A stretch of 64,000 nt of DNA. Origin: Streptomyces katrae (lineage in GTDB: Bacteria > Actinomycetota > Actinomycetes > Streptomycetales > Streptomycetaceae). Both the position numbers and the translations under genes were made by a program. How positions within the stretch are numbered: position 1 is the stretch's first letter; every line of letters begins with the position of its first letter. The DNA is taken from positions 68,622 to 132,621 of the forward strand of contig NZ_JNZY01000016.1 of assembly GCF_000717655.1 (NCBI RefSeq). The letters run 5' to 3'. Under the pieces are notes generated by a model. The model did not search any database. It saw only the letters and a program-made list of their open reading frames with translations, and had not been told where the DNA came from. Positions 43,444 to 52,020 of this stretch are shown here, piece by piece.

Positions 43444-44547
43444 TCAGCGCACGCGGCCGAAGAGCGGGGCCAGGGCCAGTTCCGCCGCGCCTTCGGCGAC
43501 GCCGTCCTCGGACGCGGCGACCTCCGGAATCGGGCCGCCCAGGGTGCGGGCCGCCAGGACGCGGCGGACGCCCTGCGTGAAAACCTCCGGGGCGGAGTCC
43601 ACCACCCGCCCCCCGAGCCACACCCGGTCCACGTCCAGCAGCGCGACCACGTTCGCAGCGCCCTCGCCCAGGATCCGCGCTGCCTCCGGGAGGTCGCCGC
43701 GGGCCACCGCGGCGAGACAGAGCACCTCCGCGCAACCGCGGCCTCCGCACCGGCAGGGCGGGCCGTCCAGGCTCAGGACCTGGTGTCCGAACTCCCCGGC
43801 CGCGGACCGCTCCCCCCGGTAGACCTCGCCGTTGAGCCGGAGCCCGGCCCCCAGCCCGGTGCTCAGGTGCAGGTAGAGCGAGGTTTCGAAGGCACGGCGG
43901 CCGGGGGCGGCGGCGCCCGCGCTGGTGTCCTTGTCCAGCACCACCGGCGGGGCCTCGGCTCCGAGCCGCTCCGCCACCGCCTGCCGCAGCGGGAACCCCT
44001 CCCAGTCGGGGTGTCCCGTCACCCGCCCGAGTACGCCCGTCTGCCAGTCCAGCGGCCCCGGCGTGGCGACGCCCACGCCCAGCAGGGACCGCGTTCCCGC
44101 CTCCCCGCACAGCCGGATCACGGCGCGTACGACCTCCTCCGCGGTGGCCTCCGGTCCGGCCCGGAAGTCCAGGGGGCCTCGGAGCCGGTCGACGACGGTG
44201 CCCGCAATGTCCACCCGTACCGCCCGCAGCTCGTCGCGGTCCGCGTGGACGCCGACGGCGTGCCGGGCACCCGAGACCAGCCGGAGCAGCGTCCGCGGCT
44301 TGCCCCCGGTGGACTCGCCGCGCCCGGCTTCGGCGACCAGCCCCTCCGCCCGCAGCCGCGCCGCAATCTTGCTGACGGCCTGCGGGGTGAGACGTGTGAG
44401 CGCCGCGAGGTCAGCGCGGCTGAGGCCTTCGATGCCCGCCTCGCGCAGCAGGCCGAGCACCAGCGCGTCGTTGTGCCCGCGCAGCGCCGGCAGGTTCACG
44501 CCGCTTCCGTTGCCCTTGCTCTCCCGGTCCACCTCTCCATTGTCCAC
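43444..44547 (-). CDS. ROK-family transcriptional repressor
   Basis: 367 residues. An N-terminal winged helix (about 25-85, ALTRLTPQAVSKIAARLRAE) precedes a ROK sugar-kinase fold: VGVATPGPLDW, LHLSTGLGAGLRL and the zinc-binding consensus GEFGHQVLSLDGPPCRCGGRG followed by CAEVLC. ROK repressors respond to sugars. GTG 44547 is used, but GGAGG lies directly against it, so GTG 44532 or a later start is possible. Divergent from the Gfo/Idh gene around a perfect palindrome, its likely operator. Confidence 0.85.
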   Translation of the reverse strand: MDNGEVDRESKGNGSGVNLPALRGHNDALVLGLLREAGIEGLSRADLAALTRLTPQAVSKIAARLRAEGLVAEAGRGESTGGKPRTLLRLVSGARHAVGVHADRDELRAVRVDIAGTVVDRLRGPLDFRAGPEATAEEVVRAVIRLCGEAGTRSLLGVGVATPGPLDWQTGVLGRVTGHPDWEGFPLRQAVAERLGAEAPPVVLDKDTSAGAAAPGRRAFETSLYLHLSTGLGAGLRLNGEVYRGERSAAGEFGHQVLSLDGPPCRCGGRGCAEVLCLAAVARGDLPEAARILGEGAANVVALLDVDRVWLGGRVVDSAPEVFTQGVRRVLAARTLGGPIPEVAASEDGVAEGAAELALAPLFGRVR

Positions 44548-44561
44548 CCTCCTTGCACTTA

Positions 44562-44576
44562 GGCAACACTGTTGCC
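44562..44576. promoter_or_regulatory. Palindromic operator between the ROK repressor and dehydrogenase
   Basis: GGCAACACTGTTGCC is a perfect palindrome with a three-base centre, in the 41-bp gap between divergent starts. Its position would block both promoters. The ROK protein is the natural binder. Confidence 0.7.
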
Positions 44577-44588
44577 AAAGTGGGAGCC

Positions 44589-45695
44589 ATGACCGCCACC
44601 ACCTCCGCCTCCGCCCCCCTCCGCGTCGGCCTCGTCGGCTACGGACTCGCCGGCTCCGTCTTCCATGCGCCGCTCGTCTCGGCCACGGACGGCCTCGTCC
44701 TCGACACGGTCGTCACCTCCGACCCCGGCCGGCAGGCCCAGGCGCGCGAGGCGTACCCCGGCGTCCGGATCGTCGGCTCCGCGCAGGAGCTCTGGGACCT
44801 CACCCCGGCCCTCGACCTGATCGTCGTCGCCTCCCCCAACAAGACCCACGTCCCGCTCGCCAGCGCCGCGCTCAACGCCGGCGTCCCGGTCGTCGTGGAC
44901 AAGCCGCTCGCCGCCACCGCCGCCGAGGCCCGCGAACTCGCCGCCCTCGCCGACAAGACCGGCACGTTCCTGTCCGTGTTCCAGAACCGCCGCTGGGACA
45001 ACGACTTCCTCACCCTGCGCCGCCTCCTCGCCGACGGCGAACTCGGCGAGATCCAGCGCTTCGAGTCCCGGTTCGAGCGGTGGCGCCCGCAGCTCAAGGG
45101 CGGCTGGCGCGAGTCCGGGGCCCCGGAGGAGGTCGGCGGCCTGCTGTACGACCTCGGCAGCCATGTCGTCGACCAGGCGCTGGTGCTGTTCGGCCCGGCC
45201 GTGCGCGTGTACGCGGAGACCGACGTACGCCGCCCCGGCGCCGAGGCGGACGACGACACCTTCATCGCCGTCACGCATGCGAACGGCGTCCGTTCCCACT
45301 TCTACGTCAGCGCCACCACCGCGCAGCTGGGTCCGCGCTTCCGTGTGCTGGGCTCCCGCGCGGGCTACGTGAAGTACGGGCTGGATCCGCAGGAGGCGGC
45401 CCTGCGCGACGGGCAGCGGCCGGGCGTCGGGGAGACCCCGTGGGGCGAGGAGCCCGAGCACCTGTGGGGCCGGGTGGGCTCCGGCGAGTCCCCGCTGACC
45501 GGCGGCGGGGCCCCGGTGCCGACCGTGCCGGGCGACTACCCCGCGTACTACGCGGCGGTGGCGGCGGCCCTGCGCGAAGGCGGCCCGGCGCCGGTCAGCG
45601 CGCACGAGGCTGCGCAGTGCCTTGCGGTGCTGGAGGCGGCGCGGATCTCGTCCCGGGACGGAGTGACCGTAGAGCTGGGTGCCGCCATGTCTTGA
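44589..45695 (+). CDS. Gfo/Idh/MocA-family sugar dehydrogenase
   Basis: 368 residues. Rossmann start VGLVGYGLAGSVFHAPL, then PDLIVV-type strand (LDLIVVASPNKTH) and the family signature PVVVDKPLAATAAEA with the catalytic Lys; a C-terminal Gfo/Idh alpha/beta domain follows (GGLLYDLGSHVVDQAL with His). NAD(P)-dependent sugar oxidoreductase, substrate unknown. ATG 44589 has GGGAG two bases upstream. Expression is presumably controlled by the divergent ROK repressor. Confidence 0.9.
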   Translation: MTATTSASAPLRVGLVGYGLAGSVFHAPLVSATDGLVLDTVVTSDPGRQAQAREAYPGVRIVGSAQELWDLTPALDLIVVASPNKTHVPLASAALNAGVPVVVDKPLAATAAEARELAALADKTGTFLSVFQNRRWDNDFLTLRRLLADGELGEIQRFESRFERWRPQLKGGWRESGAPEEVGGLLYDLGSHVVDQALVLFGPAVRVYAETDVRRPGAEADDDTFIAVTHANGVRSHFYVSATTAQLGPRFRVLGSRAGYVKYGLDPQEAALRDGQRPGVGETPWGEEPEHLWGRVGSGESPLTGGGAPVPTVPGDYPAYYAAVAAALREGGPAPVSAHEAAQCLAVLEAARISSRDGVTVELGAAMS

Positions 45696-45776
45696 AAATG
45701 GACAGTTTGAGGTGCAGGGGCCATCTATCCTGCACAGGTTGTAGATCATCACATGTGTGAAGAACGGAACCTGTCT

Positions 45777-47006
45777 GTGAAGCTGCCCCGGATCGCATCG
45801 GTCGTCGCCACCGCCGCGATGGCCCCGGCCGTCCTGCTCGCGTCTCCGGCCTTCGCCGCCGACTCCCCGGCGCCCGCCGCACCGGCCGCACCGGCCGCTC
45901 CGACCGTGCCGGACCAGACCGCGGACGAACCGGCGGCGCGGCCCGCGGACAGGCCGGCTGCGAAGCCGGAGGACAAGCCCGCGGACCGGCCCGCGGACAG
46001 GCCCGCGGACAAGCCGGCCGAGAACCCGGCCGAGGGCCCCCAGGCGGCGAAGGACCGGGCCGCCATCCAGGCGATCCTCGCGGACCCGTCGAGCGGGCCG
46101 GGCGTACGCGAGGCGGCCGAGAAGGCGCTCAGGGGATCGGCCGCGGACATGCGGAAGTTCCTCGAGGTGGAGTGGGCCCGCGAGCAGCTCACCGACGACC
46201 GGGTACGGGTCTCGCAGATCATCAGCGCCGGCGGCCCGGCCGTACAGAAGGCCGGCAAGGCCGCACTGAAGGCGGACACCCAGGCCGCGCTGACCGAGTT
46301 CCTCGAGAACGGACAGCACACGGCCCGCTTCGAGGACGACAGGGTCGAGCTGGCGCGCATGCTCGACGGGGCCGGCCGCGGGATCACCGAGGCGGTCAAC
46401 CGGCTGCTGGACAGCGGGACGCCGGAGGAGGTCCGCGAGTTCGTCGCGCACGGGCAGCACAAGATCCGGGCGGTGGACGACCGGGTGGCGCTGTTCGCGA
46501 TGCTCGACGGCGCCGGCCCGGGCCTCAAGGAGGGCATCATCCGCCTCCTGAAGGGGAACCCGACCCCGGCGGAGCTGCGCACGTTCGTGACGACCACGCA
46601 GCACGAGCTGCGCGACGACGACAACATGGTCCTGATCTGGGCGATGCTCAACAAGGCCGGCCCGGAACTGAAGAAGGCCGCGATCACCGCGATCAATGGC
46701 ACGCCCGCGGACCGCGTCGAGTTCCTGAAGACCGGGCAGTTCACGGCACGCGACAAGGACAAGGCCGCCGCCGACGCGCAGAGCGGCAAGACGGACGCGG
46801 GCAAGGACGGCAGCGTCCGGCACACGGTGGCCACAGGCACGACGGCGAACGGCACCACCCAGCTGACCGCGGTGGGCGGGTCCGGCACGCTCGCGAGCAC
46901 GGGCACCCGGACCGCCCTGATCGCGGGCGGCGGCGCCGCGGCGCTCGGCGCGGGCGCGGGCCTGGTCTTCGCCGGCCGCCGACGCCGCGGGTCCTCGAAG
47001 GGCTGA
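45777..47006 (+). CDS. ALF-repeat surface protein with LASTG sorting signal
   Basis: 409 residues. Signal peptide (IASVVATAAMAPAVLLASPA), a Pro/Ala/Asp-Lys linker with PADRPADRPADKPAE repeats, then four to five helical repeats of about 45 residues of the actinobacterial ALF type (AALTEFLENGQHTARFEDDR, EVREFVAHGQHKIRAVDDR, ELRTFVTTTQHELRDDDN), and LASTG (46890-46904), hydrophobic helix and RRRRGSS. It is predicted to be wall-linked by class E sortase. GTG 45777 is chosen; ATG 45753 would lengthen the n-region of the signal. Confidence 0.82.
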   Translation: MKLPRIASVVATAAMAPAVLLASPAFAADSPAPAAPAAPAAPTVPDQTADEPAARPADRPAAKPEDKPADRPADRPADKPAENPAEGPQAAKDRAAIQAILADPSSGPGVREAAEKALRGSAADMRKFLEVEWAREQLTDDRVRVSQIISAGGPAVQKAGKAALKADTQAALTEFLENGQHTARFEDDRVELARMLDGAGRGITEAVNRLLDSGTPEEVREFVAHGQHKIRAVDDRVALFAMLDGAGPGLKEGIIRLLKGNPTPAELRTFVTTTQHELRDDDNMVLIWAMLNKAGPELKKAAITAINGTPADRVEFLKTGQFTARDKDKAAADAQSGKTDAGKDGSVRHTVATGTTANGTTQLTAVGGSGTLASTGTRTALIAGGGAAALGAGAGLVFAGRRRRGSSKG

Positions 47007-47054
47007 CCGGCCGGCACCGCGTCCGTACGCACGCATCCGGAGGTGACCGGAGGG

Positions 47055-47084
47055 GAGGGGGGACCGCCAAAGGCGGCCCCCCTC
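47055..47084. terminator. Bidirectional terminator
   Basis: Stem of GAGGGGGGACCGCC with GGCGGCCCCCCTC (one bulged A) and an AAA loop, between the convergent ALF-repeat and fumarylacetoacetase-family genes. Confidence 0.75.
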
Positions 47085-47107
47085 ACGCTTCGCCCGCCCG
47101 CTCGCGG

Positions 47108-47965
47108 CTACGCGCTCTTGAACTCCTGGCGCTGACGCCCGAGGCCCTCGATCTCCAGCTCCACGACGTCACCGGCGCGCAGGTACGGCTTCGGCTCCGG
47201 CTGGCCCATGGCCACTCCCGCCGGGGTGCCGGTGACGATGACATCGCCCGGGTACAGGGTCATGAACTGGCTCAGGTACCGGACGACCTCGCCGACCGGG
47301 AAGATCTGGTCGGCGGTGTTTCCGTCCTGCCTGAGCTCGCCGTTGACCCACAGCTTCACGTCAAGGACCTGCGGGTCCTCGACCTCGTCGGCGGTGACCA
47401 GCCACGGCCCCAGCGGGGTGAACGTCTCGCAGTTCTTGCCCTTGTCCCAGGTGCCGCCGCGCTCGATCTGGAACTCGCGCTCCGAGACGTCGTTGACCAG
47501 CGTGTATCCGCCCACGTGCGCCAGGCCCTCCGCAGCGGAGGACAGGTAGCGGGCGGCGGCGCCGATGACGACGCCGAGCTCGGCCTCCCAGTCGGTCTTC
47601 ACGCTGCCGCGCGGGATCAGCACGGTGTCGTCCGGGCCGACCACGGTGTCCGCGGCCTTGAGGAACAGGATGGGCTCGGCCGGCGGCTCCGCACCGATCT
47701 CGGCCGCGTGCCCGAAGTAGTTCAGCCCGATGCCCACGATCTTGCCGATCCTGCCCACCGGCGCACCGATCCGCAGGCCCTCCGCGTCCAGCACCGGAAG
47801 CTCGCCGGCCGCCGCCGCGTCCCGTACCCGGGACAGCACGGAGTCGTCGGCGAGCAGGGCGCCGTCCACATCCGTGATCAGGCCGGACAGGTCGCGCAGG
47901 GTCCCGTCCTGGTCGAGCAGCGCGGGACGCTCCGCTCCGACCGGTCCGACACGCAGCAGCTTCAT
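47108..47965 (-). CDS. Fumarylacetoacetate hydrolase-family protein
   Basis: 285 residues. FAH core motifs: VGIGLNYFGHAAEIG, EPILFLKAADTVVGPDDTV, TDWEAELGVVIG with the metal-binding Glu, YTLVNDVSEREFQ and VIVTGTPAGVAMG. The family includes 2-keto-acid hydratases, decarboxylases and acylpyruvases; which reaction applies is not predictable. ATG 47965 has GGGAG seven bases upstream. No aromatic-degradation genes lie beside it. Confidence 0.88.
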   Translation of the reverse strand: MKLLRVGPVGAERPALLDQDGTLRDLSGLITDVDGALLADDSVLSRVRDAAAAGELPVLDAEGLRIGAPVGRIGKIVGIGLNYFGHAAEIGAEPPAEPILFLKAADTVVGPDDTVLIPRGSVKTDWEAELGVVIGAAARYLSSAAEGLAHVGGYTLVNDVSEREFQIERGGTWDKGKNCETFTPLGPWLVTADEVEDPQVLDVKLWVNGELRQDGNTADQIFPVGEVVRYLSQFMTLYPGDVIVTGTPAGVAMGQPEPKPYLRAGDVVELEIEGLGRQRQEFKSA

Positions 47966-48086
47966 GGGCATTCTCCCGTGGTCGTGGGTGGTCGGCCCAT
48001 GGGCAAGCACGGGCCTGCCGATGGGTTGCGGCCATCGGAGAATTGGTTGATCCTCCAAGATGGCCGCCCCATCCGCAAGACCCTGT

Positions 48087-48767
48087 TCACAGACTGGAAC
48101 GCTCGCGGCCCTCGGCCGCCTCCTTGCGGTACTGGAGCCAGGCCCGCTCCGCCACGGACCATGCGGTGGTGGTCACCAGGTACAGCCCGGCGGCCAGCGG
48201 CACCACGGCCGCCGTGATCAGCGTCCCGAACGACAGCAACGGCAGTACGCCGCCCAGCTTGCGCAGCATCTCCTGCTGCTCGGCGCTCACCTCGGCGGCG
48301 ACCCCGGACTTGCCCTTTGCCCGGGGGACGGCCGCCACCGGAGCCGAAGCCGCCGCTGCAGCAGCCAGGGCGGCAGTACGCCGCCCCCGAACGGCGCTCC
48401 ACGCGGCGACCGCCGCAATGGCGGCGAACAGCCCGAGGAAGACCAGCCCCTGCGCCCCGAGGAAGCCGCCGTCCCCGAGGGCATCGCTCCACCTGGCCCC
48501 GAGCGGGGCGGCGAACAGCCGGTGGTCCAGCAGCTCCCCGGACGAGGAGAAGGCCTGGTACATGAGGAAGAACACCGGCAGCTGGAGCAGTACGGGCAGA
48601 CATCCGGCCACCGGGGTCGCACCGCGGAACGCGGCCCGGTTCAGCGGATGCAGGGCGAGCCGTACGAGCACGGTGAACAGCACGATCGCGGCAGCGGTCG
48701 CGGACTCGGCCAGTACCGGCTCCAGGAACCGGCCCAGCTCGACAACAAGAGAGGTGAAAACGGACAC
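48087..48767 (-). CDS. YidC/Oxa1-family membrane insertase
   Basis: 226 residues with five hydrophobic segments. The conserved groove Arg is in LVRLALHPLNRAAF; FFLMYQAF and LLSFGTLITAAVVPLAAGLY follow the family pattern. It is shorter than the main actinobacterial YidC, and no ribosomal-protein or rnpA genes are next to it, so it is an accessory paralogue. GTG 48767 has GGAGG six bases upstream. The small membrane protein upstream on the same strand is its usual partner in streptomycetes. Confidence 0.82.
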   Translation of the reverse strand: MSVFTSLVVELGRFLEPVLAESATAAAIVLFTVLVRLALHPLNRAAFRGATPVAGCLPVLLQLPVFFLMYQAFSSSGELLDHRLFAAPLGARWSDALGDGGFLGAQGLVFLGLFAAIAAVAAWSAVRGRRTAALAAAAAASAPVAAVPRAKGKSGVAAEVSAEQQEMLRKLGGVLPLLSFGTLITAAVVPLAAGLYLVTTTAWSVAERAWLQYRKEAAEGRERSSL

Positions 48768-48869
48768 GCGGGCCCTCCGAGGGGTCTCGTCAACGTCGAA
48801 AGAACTGCATTTCGGCGCGACGACCACGAGGGGCACGACGGCAGACCAACAGGAATGGAGCAGGTGCCC

Positions 48870-49208
48870 CTACGCGGCCGTCAGGACGAGCCGGCCGGGC
48901 GCCCTGGGCCGCGACCGGCCCGAGGCATCGGGATCGCGCTGCGGCAGGAACGCAGTGCGCTGCTCACGATCACGTATCGCGGTGCGTATGCGGTGGGGCG
49001 GCACGGGCCGTACCAGCCGGGCGGCGAGCGCCGCGGCACCCACGGCGACGGTGGCGGCGAGCGCGACCACGACGGCCCCGAGCCCGCGCAGCCCGCCCTC
49101 CCCGGCGAACAGCCCGAGGAACCCGAGAAGCCCGGCGAACAGGAGCAGGGAGATCAGGAGGGACATCAGCAGCGGCATCACCAGCCGCCCATGATCATGC
49201 CGAGCCAT
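48870..49208 (-). CDS. Small membrane protein (DUF6412 type)
   Basis: 112 residues. Two membrane helices (LLMSLLISLLLFAGLLGFLG and VVVALAATVAVGAAALAARL), then a basic cytoplasmic tail (RIRTAIRDREQRTAFLPQRD). It precedes the YidC homologue on the same strand; this pairing is regular in streptomycetes. Function unknown. ATG 49208 is preferred over an earlier start at 49250. Confidence 0.65.
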   Translation of the reverse strand: MARHDHGRLVMPLLMSLLISLLLFAGLLGFLGLFAGEGGLRGLGAVVVALAATVAVGAAALAARLVRPVPPHRIRTAIRDREQRTAFLPQRDPDASGRSRPRAPGRLVLTAA

Positions 49209-49259
49209 ACTGTCCGCCCCCCTCCCGAGATCCGTACTCACTGCATACAAGGACGCGGG

Positions 49260-50060
49260 CTATCTCCTCAAAGTTCCCCACACCACGAGCCGATATGTGG
49301 AGGTGTATTCGGGAGTGCAGGTGGTGAGCGTGATGTACGCGCCCGGCTCGCCGTACCCGTACTCCGGCCGGACCGTGCTGCGCGGCACGGGCGCGATCAC
49401 TCCGGTGTCCCGCTCGCTGGTCTCCGCCAGCACCTTCCCCACCACGTACGTGTACCGCCGCCCCCGTACATCGACGATCAGCTCGTCCCCCGCCCGCAGC
49501 CGGTTGATGTACCGGAACGGCTCGCCGTGGGTGTTGCGGTGCCCGGCGAGCGCGAAGTTCCCCTGCGCCCCGGGCTGCGCGGTCCCCGGGTAGTGCCCGG
49601 CGTACCCCTTGTCCAGCACGGCCCGCTTGTCGACCCCCTGCGCGACGGGCACGACGACACCGAGCCGCGGGATGCGCAGCACCCCGTACGCCGACTCCGG
49701 CGCCGGCGTCGGCCGGGCGGCGGGCGGAGCCGGCGCCGCGGAGGCGACCGGCGCCCCGGACGCAGCAGCGGAAGCAGAAACAGAAGGCGCCACGGAAGGC
49801 TCCGCAGCCGCGGAGGCATCGGAACCCACATCAGCAGGGAGGCTCCACTCCCTCTCCAACTCCCGGACCTGCTCGTGCGCGCCGGCGAGGGCCTGCCGGT
49901 TGGTCCACCACACCTGGTGCACCACCAGCAACAACACCACCACGCCCACGGTGACGGCCAGTTCGGCGGCGCCCCACAGCACCCCGGCGAGACCGGCCCG
50001 GCGAGAGCGTCGCCCGCTCCCCTGCACCACCACACGCATGTGATCCCGCACGGGCTGCAC
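49260..50060 (-). CDS. Class E sortase
   Basis: 266 residues. Membrane helix at 34-50 (LAVTVGVVVLLLVVHQV), Ser/Ala/Pro linker, then the sortase barrel: VLRIPRLGVVVPVAQG, NFALAGHRNTHGEPF with catalytic His174, and LTTCTPEYTSTYRLVV with nucleophile Cys248 and Arg257. Class E enzymes of Streptomyces recognise LAxTG and attach chaplins and other surface proteins. GTG 50060 has GGAGG eight bases upstream, better than ATG 50039. LAHTG and LASTG proteins occur 2-8 kb away. Confidence 0.92.
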   Translation of the reverse strand: MQPVRDHMRVVVQGSGRRSRRAGLAGVLWGAAELAVTVGVVVLLLVVHQVWWTNRQALAGAHEQVRELEREWSLPADVGSDASAAAEPSVAPSVSASAAASGAPVASAAPAPPAARPTPAPESAYGVLRIPRLGVVVPVAQGVDKRAVLDKGYAGHYPGTAQPGAQGNFALAGHRNTHGEPFRYINRLRAGDELIVDVRGRRYTYVVGKVLAETSERDTGVIAPVPRSTVRPEYGYGEPGAYITLTTCTPEYTSTYRLVVWGTLRR

Positions 50061-50107
50061 CTTAAGTCCTCCCCCGTCAACAGACCAGCCGCAGTACGGT
50101 GTGAACC

Positions 50108-51121
50108 ATGCGCCCTGACACGCCTGCCGAGCACATCGCCGAAGCCGAGCGCCTCATCCGCACGGCGACCCGTTACCCCGAGGACCAGGAGCCTTTGCTC
50201 CTCCAGGCCGCGGCCCACCTCGAACTGGGTGACGCCCGGGACCGCGCCAGCGCGCTGTACGACCAGCTCCTCGCCGCCTCACCCGCCGACCCCCACCTGA
50301 TCAAGGCGCTCCAGGCCGCGAACCTGTGGGAGTACGGCCACGAGCCCGAGGCCCGCGCCCTCATCCAGGGCATCCGCGCGGCGGCCCCCGCGGACCCGGC
50401 CCCCTGGGAGGTCATTGCGGAAGCCCTCGAAGCCCACGACGAGTTGACCGCCTCGGAGGAGTGCTTCACCCAGGCGGCCACCCTCCTGATCACGGAGAGT
50501 GCGCCCCTCACCCCGGCCACCACGGCCCTCCTGACGGGCCGCCACCGCGTCCGCCGCCTCCTCGGACTCCCGCACGACGACTGGGACATGGTCGCCGACA
50601 CCCGCCACATCGGCCCGATTCCGCTGGACGAGCTCCACGACCCGAAGCGCATCTGGGCCCTCGGCTCCGACGACCCGGCCGAGCTCCGCGCCGAGATCGC
50701 CCGCCTCCGCGCCGAACTGGGCGACCGACGCGCCGCCCTGTCCCGCCCGTTCCCGGTGGCGATCCTCCACTGGCCCCAGCGGGAACTGGCCGAGCTCCTC
50801 ACGTCGTACCCCACGCTGTCGGCGGAGTACCCCTCGCACGAGGCGCACCTGCGGGAGATCGAGACGTCCCTGCGTGCCCTGGCGGCCTCGGGTACGACGA
50901 ACCTCGGCATCGTGACGGCGAGCGTCCCCTCGTACGAGGCCTTCGCGGCATCGGAGAAAACCTCCCCGGCCTCCCCGTCCCTCCTCCCGGAATACGCCAC
51001 GACCCTGGCAGCCCGCGGCAAAGCCACCCCCTGGCCCCCCACCCCCACGTCCCCCTGCTGGTGCACCTCGGGCAAGCCGTACGCGGAGTGCCACGGCTCC
51101 GCCGAGGCTGAGGGCCGATGA
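50108..51121 (+). CDS. TPR-like protein with C-terminal SEC-C zinc motif
   Basis: 337 residues. Helical repeats of TPR type fill the N-terminal half (HIAEAERLIRTATRYPEDQE, ASALYDQLLAASPADPHLIK); the extreme C-terminus has a SEC-C motif, PCWCTSGKPYAECHG (CxC...CH), a zinc site shared with SecA. It may be a protein-interaction or chaperone-like factor. Its stop overlaps the start of the NaeI-family endonuclease gene (ATGA), so the defence island begins exactly at its end. Divergent from the class E sortase. Confidence 0.75.
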   Translation: MRPDTPAEHIAEAERLIRTATRYPEDQEPLLLQAAAHLELGDARDRASALYDQLLAASPADPHLIKALQAANLWEYGHEPEARALIQGIRAAAPADPAPWEVIAEALEAHDELTASEECFTQAATLLITESAPLTPATTALLTGRHRVRRLLGLPHDDWDMVADTRHIGPIPLDELHDPKRIWALGSDDPAELRAEIARLRAELGDRRAALSRPFPVAILHWPQRELAELLTSYPTLSAEYPSHEAHLREIETSLRALAASGTTNLGIVTASVPSYEAFAASEKTSPASPSLLPEYATTLAARGKATPWPPTPTSPCWCTSGKPYAECHGSAEAEGR

Positions 51122-52020
51122 GCAGAGGCCGACGGCTCGTTCTGCAGGAGCCGGGGGAGGTCTGCGTCAATACGCTAGCCGGAGAGCACGTCCTGCTGGC
51201 TCCGGAGCAGGACTCCGAAATGCTGGCCGTGGTGGACTCGCTGCGGACTCGCAACGTTGGGGGGCTCTACACGCGCGCCATAGCCAATGCGATCGACTAC
51301 GTCCTCGACGGCCCCAGGACAGGCCGGTACGACCTGCTGGCCCCCGACGTCCATCCGGGTGAGAAGGCCTCGGTCGGCGCCAAACTCGAGTACGAGGTAC
51401 TACGGTCTTTCGGTCTGCCGAAAGAGCCTCCGCTCGACACCCTGATCGCCGACGTGCCCGTCGACATCAAAGCGACCGTGGGATCCAACTGGTCGATCCC
51501 AGCCGAGGCGCAATGCCAGGTCTGCATCTGCACGCAGATACAGCTGGGGAAGAGCAGGCACCGTTCATGGCTGGTCCGCGCGCACCGTTCCTGGCTCTAC
51601 CGTGGCGCAGGCAACCGCGATGGCAAGCGTGGGCTCGCGGTGCACGCCCGCGATAACTGGAGCTTTCCGCTTTACGACTGGACTCCGCTCCCCGTGAATC
51701 CCCTGACCCTCCTCACGCCGGAACAAGCCGGGCAGGTGCTGGCCGAGAAGCCGGGTCAGGAGCCGCGGCTCACGATGATGTTCCAGTTCCTGGCAGGGCA
51801 CGTGATCCCGCGCAGCGTGCTCTCGACGGTAGGGGCAGGAAAGCACGACCCTCTGAGGCGCGCCCGGAACGTGAGGGCGAGCCTGGAACGTGGCGGCCTT
51901 ACGCTGCTGTGTGGCAAGTTTCCGGAGCAGCGGGACATTGCGGCGGCCCACAAGATCACGCTGGGGCCTGAGGACTGGATCGCCTTGCGGATGGACGGAG
52001 AGCACAGCAGTGCCGGATGA
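51118..52020 (+). CDS. NaeI-family type II restriction endonuclease
   Basis: 300 residues. The NaeI layout is recognisable: LDGPRTGRYDLL, then GAKLEYEVL, PVDIKATVGSNW, and RGAGNRDGKRGLAV. Glu91, Asp107, Asp116 and Lys118 fall at the same mutual spacings as NaeI's Glu70, Asp86, Asp95 and Lys97. The NaeI family recognises GCCGGC and needs a second DNA site as effector; specificity here is not proven. The C-terminal part (GHVIPRSVLSTVGAGKHDPL) corresponds to NaeI's DNA-binding Topo domain. ATG overlaps the preceding stop as ATGA. It precedes vsr and is convergent with the C5 methyltransferase. GC is visibly lower than in flanking genes. Confidence 0.85.
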   Translation: MSRGRRLVLQEPGEVCVNTLAGEHVLLAPEQDSEMLAVVDSLRTRNVGGLYTRAIANAIDYVLDGPRTGRYDLLAPDVHPGEKASVGAKLEYEVLRSFGLPKEPPLDTLIADVPVDIKATVGSNWSIPAEAQCQVCICTQIQLGKSRHRSWLVRAHRSWLYRGAGNRDGKRGLAVHARDNWSFPLYDWTPLPVNPLTLLTPEQAGQVLAEKPGQEPRLTMMFQFLAGHVIPRSVLSTVGAGKHDPLRRARNVRASLERGGLTLLCGKFPEQRDIAAAHKITLGPEDWIALRMDGEHSSAG

